Shown here: positions 10,493 to 17,945 of the stretch, piece by piece
How positions within the stretch are numbered: position 1 is the first letter of the stretch
Layout of the letters: each line of letters starts with the position of its first letter
Origin: Sphingomonas sp. NFR04
Lineage (GTDB): Bacteria; Pseudomonadota; Alphaproteobacteria; Sphingomonadales; Sphingomonadaceae
NCBI RefSeq assembly: GCF_900114095.1
Contig: NZ_FORV01000006.1
Coordinates: 209,288-273,287, forward strand
Direction: 5' to 3'
Length of the DNA stretch: 64,000 nucleotides
The notes under the pieces: generated by a model
Seen by the model: the letters and a program-made list of their open reading frames with translations, nothing else
What the model was told of the DNA's origin: nothing
Database searches by the model: none
Made by a program: the position numbers and the translations under genes

Positions 10493-10626
10493 GATCCTCC
10501 CCTGTAAGGGGAGGTGTCGCGAAGCGACGGAGGGGTGTCCACGCTGGTGTGGCAGACCTGCGTTTCGACTGGCGACACCCCTCCGTCAGGCCTTCGGCCT
10601 GCCACCTCCCCTTCCAGGGGAGGATC
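10493..10626. repeat. Palindromic intergenic repeat, family B copy 2
   Basis: Same orientation and arms as 9757-9888 (GGTGTCGCGAAGCGACGGAG; CTCCGTCAGGCCTTCGGCCT), with a different central stretch. Lies between convergent genes. Confidence 0.88.
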
Positions 10627-10632
10627 GTATTT

Positions 10633-11523
10633 TCAGAGCAGCGGCGTCGGCAGGTCCTCGCCGGCGAAATGCGCATCGAGATTGGCGAGCACCAGCGCCG
10701 CCATTGCCGCGCGCGTCTCTGCCGTGGCGCTGCCCTGATGCGGCGCCAGCACGACCTGTTCCATCGATCGCAGCGCCTCGGGCACGTGCGGCTCGTCGGC
10801 GAACACGTCGAGTCCCGCACCGGCGATGGTGCCTGCCCAGAGCGCGGTGACCAGGGCGTCCTCGTCCACCAGGCTGCCGCGCGCGACGTTGACCAGCACG
10901 CCGGCGGGGCCGAGCTTGTCCAGCACCGCGGCGTCGACGATGTGCGACGTCGCGGCCGTGCCGGGTGCCGCCAGGATCAGCACGTCGCTTTCCTCCGCCA
11001 GCGCGGCGATGTCGGGCAGGTACCGCCAGGGCACCGATTTCGCGCTGCGGGCGGTATAGAGCACCTCGCGCGCGAAGGGCGCGGCGCGGGCGGCGATCGC
11101 CGCGCCGATCTTGCCCATCCCGAAAATGCCGATCCGTCGCCCGCTGGCATGCCGGCCGAGCGGCGCCTTCCAGCCGCCACGGCGCACCAGCGCGTCGTTG
11201 GCGGCGATCCGGCGCTGCACCGCCAGCATCAGCCCAATGGCGAGATCGGCGACGTCGTCGGTCAGCACGTCGGGGGTGGTCGACACCCGCACCCCGCGGG
11301 CGCGCAGCGCATCGAGGTCGAGCCCGTCATAGCCGACGCCGTTGATCGCCACGATCTCGAGCGTCGGAAACCGTTCGAGCATCTCGGCACCCAGCTGCAG
11401 CTGCCCACCGCCGACGATCGCGCGGGTGGTCGGGGGCGGATCCTTGTCATGCACGGTGAAGCGTCGGTCGAGCTCGGCGCGAAGGCTGGGCGATGCGGGC
11501 GTCGCAAGGTACAGGTCGGGCAT
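10633..11523 (-). CDS. D-2-hydroxyacid dehydrogenase (NAD(P)-dependent)
   Basis: About 296 residues starting MPDLYLATP; a further in-frame start 42 bp upstream is possible. Rossmann motif GIFGMGKIGAAI in the middle; family residues NVARGSLVDEDAL and APHQGSATAETR, the latter with the catalytic His. It reduces glyoxylate, hydroxypyruvate or similar 2-oxoacids; the exact substrate cannot be read from sequence. It runs against ruvA and ruvB, so it is an independent insertion in the ruv region. Confidence 0.9.
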   Translation of the reverse strand: MPDLYLATPASPSLRAELDRRFTVHDKDPPPTTRAIVGGGQLQLGAEMLERFPTLEIVAINGVGYDGLDLDALRARGVRVSTTPDVLTDDVADLAIGLMLAVQRRIAANDALVRRGGWKAPLGRHASGRRIGIFGMGKIGAAIAARAAPFAREVLYTARSAKSVPWRYLPDIAALAEESDVLILAAPGTAATSHIVDAAVLDKLGPAGVLVNVARGSLVDEDALVTALWAGTIAGAGLDVFADEPHVPEALRSMEQVVLAPHQGSATAETRAAMAALVLANLDAHFAGEDLPTPLL

Positions 11524-11582
11524 GGCGATCTGATGCGCCTGTCCGGCGCCGCTGGCCAGCCGCAAACAACGGAAAACGTGCG

Positions 11583-11846
11583 ATGAGCGGGCATACCGAT
11601 CCCGTCATCGTCCATCTGCGCGACCGTATCCTTGATGCAGACGGCGGGGTGGAGGAGGACTATAACTATCTCGTCTACGACTTCGGCGACGACCATATCG
11701 CCCGCGCCTATCTCGATACGCCGGGGCGGGTGGCGGTGATGCGGCAGGGGCCGGTGCCGGACGCGGTGCTCGCTTATCTTCGCCTGCGGTTCGACGTGAT
11801 CGACCAACTCGGCCCTAGCGGCTATCAAACCATCTGGACTGCATGA
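11583..11846 (+). CDS. Small conserved-looking hypothetical protein before ruvB
   Basis: 87 residues, no domain recognised. Acidic, with YNYLVYDFGDDHIARAYLDT in the middle. Its TGA overlaps the ATG of ruvB (ATGA), so the two are translationally coupled. A GTG/ATG at 11583 fits the start better than the longer in-frame option at 11493, which would lie inside the divergent dehydrogenase gene. Confidence 0.7.
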   Translation: MSGHTDPVIVHLRDRILDADGGVEEDYNYLVYDFGDDHIARAYLDTPGRVAVMRQGPVPDAVLAYLRLRFDVIDQLGPSGYQTIWTA

Positions 11847-12865
11847 CCGATACCGATCGCCTCCTCACCGCCGGCCGCCGTGCCGAAGACGTCGACGCCG
11901 CGCTGCGTCCCAAGTCGCTCGACGAGTTTGTCGGGCAGAAGGCGGCGCGCGAGAATCTCCGCGTGTTCATCGATGCCGCCAAGGCGCGCGGCGATGCGCT
12001 GGACCATGTGCTGTTCTTCGGGCCCCCGGGGCTCGGCAAGACCACGCTCGCTCAGATCATCGCGCGCGAAATGGGGGTGGGGTTCCGCTCCACCTCGGGG
12101 CCGGTGATCGTCAAGTCGGGGGACCTAGCGGCGCTGCTCACCAATCTCGAGGACGGCGACGTGCTGTTCATCGACGAGATCCACCGGCTCAATCCGGCGG
12201 TGGAGGAGGTGCTGTATCCGGCGATGGAGGACCGCGCGCTCGACCTGATGATCGGCGAGGGGCCGTCGGCGCGCAGCGTGCGGATTGATCTGCCGCGCTT
12301 CACGCTGGTGGGCGCGACGACCCGGCAGGGGCTGCTGACGACGCCGCTGCGCGATCGCTTCGGCATTCCGGTGCGGCTGCAATTCTACACGGTAGACGAA
12401 CTGGAGCGGGTGGTGACGCGCGCGGCCGGGCTGCTCGGCCTGGAGATCGCGGCCGACGGCGCGCGGGAAGTCGCGCGGCGCTCGCGGGGCACGCCGCGTA
12501 TCGCCGGGCGATTGCTGCGCCGGGTGCGCGACTTCGCCAATGTGTTCGGCGAGGCGGTGGTGCATGCCAAGGTGGCCGATGCGGCGCTCAATCGGCTGGA
12601 AGTCGACGGGCTGGGGCTCGATGCGATGGACCGGCGCTATCTGATGATGATCGCCGACGTCTACCGCGGCGGCCCGGTGGGGGTGGAGACGCTCGCCGCC
12701 GGGCTCAGCGAGCCGCGCGACACCGTCGAGGAAGTGATCGAGCCCTATCTGATCCAGCTCGGCCTGATCGCGCGCACGGCGCGCGGGCGGTGCCTGAACG
12801 GACCGGGCTGGAAGCATCTCGGGCTCAACCCGCCGGCAGGGTCGCAGGACGGGCTGTTCGACTGA
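11843..12865 (+). CDS. ruvB: Holliday junction branch migration helicase RuvB
   Basis: 340 residues, typical length. AAA+ ATPase with Walker A GPPGLGKTTL (about residues 58-67), Walker B LFIDEIHR, sensor 1 GATTRQGLLT, and a C-terminal winged helix. It drives branch migration together with RuvA. Coupled to the small upstream gene by a 4-bp overlap. Confidence 0.98.
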   Translation: MTDTDRLLTAGRRAEDVDAALRPKSLDEFVGQKAARENLRVFIDAAKARGDALDHVLFFGPPGLGKTTLAQIIAREMGVGFRSTSGPVIVKSGDLAALLTNLEDGDVLFIDEIHRLNPAVEEVLYPAMEDRALDLMIGEGPSARSVRIDLPRFTLVGATTRQGLLTTPLRDRFGIPVRLQFYTVDELERVVTRAAGLLGLEIAADGAREVARRSRGTPRIAGRLLRRVRDFANVFGEAVVHAKVADAALNRLEVDGLGLDAMDRRYLMMIADVYRGGPVGVETLAAGLSEPRDTVEEVIEPYLIQLGLIARTARGRCLNGPGWKHLGLNPPAGSQDGLFD

Positions 12866-12875
12866 GGTTTGCCCC

Positions 12876-12901
12876 TATCCTCCCCCTGGCGGGGGAGGAT
12901 A
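12876..12901. terminator. Short palindrome between convergent ruvB and thiL
   Basis: TATCCTCCCCC-TGGC-GGGGGAGGATA, a perfect hairpin with the same arms as the family B repeats. No T-run, but its position between converging genes suits a bidirectional transcription barrier. Confidence 0.5.
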
Positions 12902-12910
12902 CGCTTTAGG

Positions 12911-13816
12911 TCACCCGCCGTGTTCGAAGCCTAGCCGCCCGGGCAGCGCGAGCGGCGTGCCTGCATCGTGGAGCGTCAGGCCTTCGCCTTCACTGAACGC
13001 GCCGAGGCAGGTCGCCGCCAGCGGGAGCGGACCCTGCGGCGCGGCGAACAGCAGCTCATAATCGTCGCCTGCGGTCGCCGCGGCGAGGCGCGCGTCGCGA
13101 TCTCCGCCGCGCACCGCCTGATAGTCCGCCGACAGCGGCACGGCGGCGAGGTCGATCGTCACCGCCAGCCCGCTCGCCTCGGCCATGCGTGCGGCATCGA
13201 TCAGCAGTCCGTCGGACACGTCCATCATCGCGTGGACGCCCGGGGCGAGCGCCTGTCCTTCTTCCAGCCGCGGCGTCGGACGACGATAGCGCGCGAGCAG
13301 CGTCGCCGGGCCCTCGCCCGCCATCGCCACTGCGAGCCCGGCCCCGCCATCGCCGATCGTTCCGGTCACGTAGAGCAGGTCGCCGGCCTGCGCGCCGCTT
13401 CGCGCCGGCGCATGGGTCGAGCGCCCGAGCGCCGTCAGCGACAGCGTTCGCGGCACGCCTGCAGGCGCCTTCACCGTGTCCCCGCCGATCAGCGGGCAGG
13501 CAAAGGCCGCCAACGCTGCGTCCAGCCCTGCCAGGAACGACGAATCCCAAGCGTCGTCGCCCGCAAGCGGATAGCCGAGCAGCACGCCCTCCGGCACCGC
13601 GCCCTTGGCGGCGAGATCGGACAGGTTCACCGCCACCAGCTTCCAGGCGACGTCCTCCGCGGGATCGTCGGGCAGATAATGGACCCCCTCCACCAGCACG
13701 TCATGGGTGAGGACGAGATCGCCGAGCACGGCCGCATCGTCGCGCAGCCCGCGCGCGCCGGCATGGAGCGGCAGGTGGCGCAGGTAAGCGAGGAACGCGG
13801 CTTCGTTCATCGGCAT
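12911..13816 (-). CDS. thiL: Thiamine-monophosphate kinase
   Basis: 301 residues. Start chosen at the ATG with GGAGG 6 bp upstream (MPMNEAAF); the frame is open for another 45 codons into the repeat. AIR-synthase-like fold with the metal/ATP motifs GLRDDAAVL, PLIGGDTVKAP and MMDVSDGLLIDA. It phosphorylates thiamine phosphate to thiamine diphosphate. It is last in the minus-strand hisG-hisD-nusB-thiL run. No TPP riboswitch seen. Confidence 0.95.
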   Translation of the reverse strand: MPMNEAAFLAYLRHLPLHAGARGLRDDAAVLGDLVLTHDVLVEGVHYLPDDPAEDVAWKLVAVNLSDLAAKGAVPEGVLLGYPLAGDDAWDSSFLAGLDAALAAFACPLIGGDTVKAPAGVPRTLSLTALGRSTHAPARSGAQAGDLLYVTGTIGDGGAGLAVAMAGEGPATLLARYRRPTPRLEEGQALAPGVHAMMDVSDGLLIDAARMAEASGLAVTIDLAAVPLSADYQAVRGGDRDARLAAATAGDDYELLFAAPQGPLPLAATCLGAFSEGEGLTLHDAGTPLALPGRLGFEHGG

Positions 13817-13817
13817 G

Positions 13818-14000
13818 CCAATCCTCCCCCAGCATGGCTGGGGGAGGGGGACCGCGCTGCGCAGCAGCGTGGTGGAGGGGCCGCGCCATATGGCGCGGAC
13901 GTTGCCCGGAGCGCGGGCAGCCGCGGCGTGCCGCCGCGGCCCCTCCACCACGCGCCTTCGGCGCGCGGTCCCCCTCCCCTGCGGCGCAGGGGAGGATTGG
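13818..14000. repeat. Palindromic intergenic repeat, family C copy 1
   Basis: About 180 bp between nusB and thiL. Outer inverted arms CCAATCCTCCCC / GGGGAGGATTGG, inner arms GGGGGACCGCGC...GCGCGCGGTCCCCC and GTGGTGGAGGGGCCG / CGGCCCCTCCACCAC, plus short inner hairpins (CCGCGCCATATGGCGCGG). The right half supplies the ribosome binding site of thiL on the minus strand. A related copy is at 40339-40480. Confidence 0.85.
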
Positions 14001-14045
14001 TGCTATCCACGGTGCCGCCCGCCCGGCACGGGGCAGGCGGGCGCG

Positions 14046-14507
14046 TCAACGGCGTGCGTCCTTGGCGATCGCGTCGAGGATGCCGTTCACGAACCCCTTT
14101 TCGCGGCGATCGTAAAAGGCGTCGGTCACATCCAGATATTCGCTGATCACCGCCGCGGTCGGCACGTCGGGGCGGGCGAGCAGTTCGTAGGTGCCGGCGC
14201 GCAGGATCTGGCGCATCGGCTTGTCGAGCCGCTCCAGCGTCCAGCCGGTGCTCAGCTTGCCTGCGATGATGCCGTCGATCTCCTCGCGGCGCGCATCGGC
14301 GCCGCTGACGATGTCGTCGAAAAAGGCGATGTCCGCTTCGGCATATTCGACGTCCTCGATGATCGCGCCGAGCCGGTGCTGGTGGAACTCGTGCAGCAGC
14401 GCGGGGATCGAGGTGCCCTCCATCTCGCGCTGGTAGAGCGCCTGGACGGCGGCGAGGCGCGCGGCGGCGCGGGCCTTGGAACGGGACTTTGCTTGCGGAC
14501 TGGCCAT
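14046..14507 (-). CDS. nusB: Transcription antitermination factor NusB
   Basis: 153 residues, all-helical NusB fold. The N-terminus ARLAAVQALYQREMEG is the RNA-binding signature helix. It joins NusE (S10) on boxA RNA in rRNA antitermination. A short basic N-terminal extension (SPQAKSRSKARAA) precedes the domain. It lies 12 bp downstream of hisD. Confidence 0.96.
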   Translation of the reverse strand: MASPQAKSRSKARAAARLAAVQALYQREMEGTSIPALLHEFHQHRLGAIIEDVEYAEADIAFFDDIVSGADARREEIDGIIAGKLSTGWTLERLDKPMRQILRAGTYELLARPDVPTAAVISEYLDVTDAFYDRREKGFVNGILDAIAKDARR

Positions 14508-14519
14508 AATCTCAATCTA

Positions 14520-15806
14520 TCACTTTAAACGGATCGCGACCGACTTTGCGTGCGCAGGCAGGCCTTCGGCTTCTGCGAGCGCCACGGCGGCGGGGCCGAT
14601 CGCGGCGAGCCCGGACGGATCCAGGCTCAGGAACGAGGTACGCTTCATGAAATCGAGCACCGACAGGCCCGACGCGAAGCGCGCGCGCCGCCCGGTGGGC
14701 AGCACATGGTTGGGGCCAGCGACATAGTCGCCGACGGCTTCCGGCGTGAACCGGCCTAGGAAGACGGAGCCCGCATGGCGGACCATGTAGAACAGCGCCT
14801 CGGCATCGTCGCAGGCGAGTTCGAGATGCTCGGGGGCGAGGCGATCGACCAGCGGCATCGCGGTGGGCAGGTCGGGCACCAGGATGATCGCGCCGTTCGC
14901 GTCCCAGCTGGTGCGCGCGGTGGCACCGGTGGCGAGCGTGGCGATCTGCGCGTCGACAGCCGCGGCGACCTTGTCGGCGAAGCCGGCGTCGTCGGTGAAC
15001 AGGATCGACTGGCTGGTGGGATCGTGCTCGGCCTGGCTGAGCAGGTCGGCGGCGATCCACTCGGGATCGTTCTTGCCATCCGCCACCACCACGATCTCCG
15101 AAGGACCCGCGACCATGTCGATGCCGACCACGCCGTAGAGCTGGCGCTTGGCCTCGGCCACCCAGGCATTGCCCGGGCCAGTGACGACGTCGACCGGCGC
15201 AATCGTCTCGGTGCCATAGGCGAGCGCGGCCACCGCCTGCGCACCGCCGACGCGGTACAGCTCATCGACGCCCGCGACATGCGCGGCGGCGAGGACCAGC
15301 GGGTTCACTTCGCCGTTCGGCGTCGGGGTGACCATCACGAGGCGGCGCACGCCTGCCGCCTTGGCGGGGATGGCGTTCATCAGCACCGAGCTGGGATAGG
15401 CGGCGCGGCCACCGGGCACGTACACGCCCGCCGCATCGACCGGCGTCCAGCGCGCGCCGAGGCGGATGCCCTGCGCGTCGGTCTCGTCGCGGTCCTCGGG
15501 CCGCTGCTTGGAATGGTAGACCGCGATCCGCTCGGCAGCCAGCTCCAGCGCGTCGCGCAGCTCCGGGGTGAGCCCCTCATAGGCGACGAGGCAGTCGGCG
15601 CGGTCGATCGTCCAGCCGGAGCGGTCGAGGTCGTGCTTGTCGAACAGGCGCGTCAGGTCGCGCAGCGCGACATCGCCTTCGTCGCGGACGCGCTTGATGA
15701 TGTGGGTGACATTGCGCGCGACATCGTCGTCCGCCTCGCGGCGGGCGTTCACCAGCGCGGTGAATGCCTCGGCAAAATCGGGCGCGCTCGAGTCCAGGCG
15801 AATCAT
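14520..15806 (-). CDS. hisD: Histidinol dehydrogenase
   Basis: 428 residues. Zinc-dependent enzyme catalysing the last two oxidations from histidinol to histidine. Family motif EHDPTSQSIL and the PGGRAAYPSSVLMNAIPAK nucleotide loop are intact. Its ATG overlaps the hisG TGA by 4 bp (ATGA, 15803-15806). Confidence 0.97.
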   Translation of the reverse strand: MIRLDSSAPDFAEAFTALVNARREADDDVARNVTHIIKRVRDEGDVALRDLTRLFDKHDLDRSGWTIDRADCLVAYEGLTPELRDALELAAERIAVYHSKQRPEDRDETDAQGIRLGARWTPVDAAGVYVPGGRAAYPSSVLMNAIPAKAAGVRRLVMVTPTPNGEVNPLVLAAAHVAGVDELYRVGGAQAVAALAYGTETIAPVDVVTGPGNAWVAEAKRQLYGVVGIDMVAGPSEIVVVADGKNDPEWIAADLLSQAEHDPTSQSILFTDDAGFADKVAAAVDAQIATLATGATARTSWDANGAIILVPDLPTAMPLVDRLAPEHLELACDDAEALFYMVRHAGSVFLGRFTPEAVGDYVAGPNHVLPTGRRARFASGLSVLDFMKRTSFLSLDPSGLAAIGPAAVALAEAEGLPAHAKSVAIRLK

Positions 15807-16564
15807 AAGCCCCTCCCCTTCAGGGGAGGGGTTGGGGTGGGGGACTTCGCCCCCAGCACCGGATTCGCTCCCAGGTCAGGCCCCACCCCCAACCCCTCCC
15901 CTGAAGGGGAGGGGCTTTGGATTGCCTTTCTAAATCCATCCACCAGCGGCACGACTTCGCTGGCGCGCGTCTTGAACGCGGCGCGGTTGACGATCAAGCG
16001 GCTGGTCACCTCGGCGATCACTTCCACCTCGACCAGACCGTTTTCCTGGAGCGTGCGGCCCGAGGAGACGAGATCGACGATGCGCGGGGCAAGGCCCAGT
16101 ACCGGCGCCAGCTCCATCGCGCCGTTGAGCTTTACGCATTCGGCCTGCACGCCGCGCGACTCGAAATGGGCACGGGTGATGTGGGGGTATTTGGTCGCGA
16201 CGCGGACATGGCTCCAGCCGCGCGGATCGTCCTGCGCGGCGAGCGCCACGGGTTCTGCGACCGAGATGCGGCAATGGCCGATGCCGAGGTCCACCGGCGC
16301 GTAGAGCTCCGAATAGTCGAACTCGGCCAGCACGTCCGACCCGACGATGCCCAGATGCGCGGCACCATGCGCGACGAAGGTCGCGACGTCGAAGGCGCGC
16401 ACGCGGATCAGGTCGATCGCGGGGTTGTTGGTCGCGAAGCGCAGCGCGCGCGAATTCTTATCGGAAAAGGCCGCTTCGGGCACGATGCCGACCGCCGCCA
16501 GCAAGGGCAGCGCCTCTTCGAGAATCCGGCCTTTCGGCACGGCAAGGATCAACGGCTCGGTCAT
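15803..16564 (-). CDS. hisG: ATP phosphoribosyltransferase, short form, with repeat-derived C-terminus
   Basis: First enzyme of histidine synthesis. Start at the ATG of MTEPLILAVPKGRI; earlier in-frame codons run under the divergent gene. The catalytic domain is complete by about residue 216, the size of the short HisG that needs HisZ; no hisZ is in the window. The remaining 37 residues (reading ...SPSPSGEGLGVG...PTPTPPLKGRGL) are encoded by the palindromic repeat at 15807-15918, which is open in this frame. The gene still ends in a 4-bp overlap with hisD, so the element is in frame and coupling is kept. Confidence 0.95.
   Translation of the reverse strand: MTEPLILAVPKGRILEEALPLLAAVGIVPEAAFSDKNSRALRFATNNPAIDLIRVRAFDVATFVAHGAAHLGIVGSDVLAEFDYSELYAPVDLGIGHCRISVAEPVALAAQDDPRGWSHVRVATKYPHITRAHFESRGVQAECVKLNGAMELAPVLGLAPRIVDLVSSGRTLQENGLVEVEVIAEVTSRLIVNRAAFKTRASEVVPLVDGFRKAIQSPSPSGEGLGVGPDLGANPVLGAKSPTPTPPLKGRGL
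15807..15918. repeat. Palindromic repeat of family A type inside the hisG reading frame
   Basis: Arms AGCCCCTCCCCTTCAGGGGA and TCCCCTGAAGGGGAGGGGCT are inverted; inner arms GTTGGGGTGGG and CCACCCCCAAC. Central sequence differs from copies 1 and 2. It is translated as the C-terminus of HisG. Confidence 0.85.
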
Positions 16565-16625
16565 GGGTGCGGGGGCTTTACTTGGGGGGCGCCATGGGCG
16601 CAACAGGCGCCAAAGGGAGATGCGC

Positions 16626-17708
16626 ATGGCAAGCGAAGCCGAGAACCGCAAGAGTTTTGCCGTGCAGGCGGGATATTGCGCGGCGATGGATGCGCCGATC
16701 ACCGGGCGCATCTGTACCGCGCTGGGGCAGGGAATCACCCGCGCCAGCGAAACCGGGCGGCGGGTGCTCGACTGGCCGGGCGAGCCGGTGGCAGATGCGC
16801 TGGTGCTGCGGCTGGTCGGCGGGCTGCATGCGCTCCACCGGCGCGGCGTGCCCGAGCTGCGGCGCATCTTCACCGGCGAGGAGACCGATCTCGGCCGGAT
16901 CGGCGCGGCGCTCGACGCGGTGCTCTCGGCCTATGACCTGCCGCTGATGCCGTGGCTGTACGGCCCGCCCCAGACCAACGAAGCGGCGCGCTCGAACGGG
17001 CTGATGACCGGGCTACTCCACCTGGCGGCGCGCTACGGCCCGCGTTTCGAGCTGCTCGAGATCGGATCGAGCGCCGGGCTGAACCTGATGCTCGGCCGCT
17101 ACCGCTTCGATCTGGGTGGCGTGACGGTCGGGCCGGCCGAGTCGTCGCTGGTGCTGCAACCCGAATGGCGGGGCAGTCCGCCGCCCGCGGCAGCGGTGGA
17201 GATTGTCGCCGCGCGCGGGGTCGATATCGCCCCGCTCGACCTTACCGACGCGCGCGATGCCGATCGGCTCCAGGCCTATGTCTGGGTCGATGCGGTCGAG
17301 CGGCAGGCGCGGCTGGACACTGCGATCGCAATGCTGCGTGCCGATCCGGTGCAGCTGGAGCGCGGCGACGCCGCCGAATGGCTCGAAGCGCGGCTCGCCG
17401 AGCCGCAGCCGGCGGGTGTGACGCGGGTGCTGCTGCATTCGGTCGTCTGGCAATATCTGCGGCCCGAGGCGCAGGCGCGGATATCCGCGATGATGGACAA
17501 GGCAGGTGCCGCCGCGACGCCCGAGCGCCCGCTCGGCTGGGTGATGATGGAGCCCAATCGCGACCTCGCGGCGCAAGAGGTGCGCGTGCGCGGCTGGCCG
17601 GGCGATACGCCGATGGAGCTGGTCGCGCGGAGCCATGCCCACGGCGCCTGGGTGGAGGGACTGGCGCCGCCCTACGACACCAAGCCCTATGTGATGCGCA
17701 CCGCCTGA
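16626..17708 (+). CDS. DUF2332 family protein
   Basis: 360 residues similar to DUF2332 proteins. A segment FELLEIGSSAGLNLMLGRYRFD resembles an SAM-methyltransferase motif I, so a methyltransferase-like fold is possible, but no activity is known to me. Start: the second of two close ATGs has GGAG 6 bp upstream. Divergent from hisG, sharing a 60-bp intergenic region. Long in-frame extension upstream overlaps hisG and is rejected. Confidence 0.82.
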   Translation: MASEAENRKSFAVQAGYCAAMDAPITGRICTALGQGITRASETGRRVLDWPGEPVADALVLRLVGGLHALHRRGVPELRRIFTGEETDLGRIGAALDAVLSAYDLPLMPWLYGPPQTNEAARSNGLMTGLLHLAARYGPRFELLEIGSSAGLNLMLGRYRFDLGGVTVGPAESSLVLQPEWRGSPPPAAAVEIVAARGVDIAPLDLTDARDADRLQAYVWVDAVERQARLDTAIAMLRADPVQLERGDAAEWLEARLAEPQPAGVTRVLLHSVVWQYLRPEAQARISAMMDKAGAAATPERPLGWVMMEPNRDLAAQEVRVRGWPGDTPMELVARSHAHGAWVEGLAPPYDTKPYVMRTA

Positions 17709-17826
17709 CGGAGGCGCAAACCGTCCCTTTCGCCCCCCGTTGCATGCCTGCGCCGCCGGTGCGGTCGCAACTGCTTGCGGCTGCACGCCTTTCGTCGCTG
17801 CAAGGGAAATTTCATCCCCGCATCAT

Positions 17827-17848
17827 TGACAGCTTTCCCATTTTGTCA
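17827..17848 (+). promoter_or_regulatory. Inverted repeat and -35-like box upstream of the TonB receptor gene
   Basis: TGACA (17827-17831) and TGTCA (17844-17848) form an inverted repeat with 12 bp between; the left half is part of TTGACA, a consensus -35 hexamer. A repressor operator over the promoter is plausible; the regulator is unknown. Confidence 0.4.
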
Positions 17849-17945
17849 GCCTTAAAAGGCCGAGACCGCGCCTGCCGCGGTGGTCTGTGTCCGCCGCAGC
17901 GACCGGGAAAGCCGGCGCCGGAGGACGTCAAAAGGGGAGGACGAC

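Noticed and set aside
12866..13816. TPP riboswitch for thiL
   Set aside because: No thi-box-like sequence was found; thiL is last in a his/nusB run and lies behind a palindromic repeat.
14775..16304. 509-codon plus-strand frame across hisD and hisG
   Set aside because: Antisense to two conserved enzymes and without domain content.
17880..17945. Longer start for the TonB receptor at 17880
   Set aside because: It would add an Arg-rich extension before the signal peptide; the GTG at 17946 has a good ribosome binding site.
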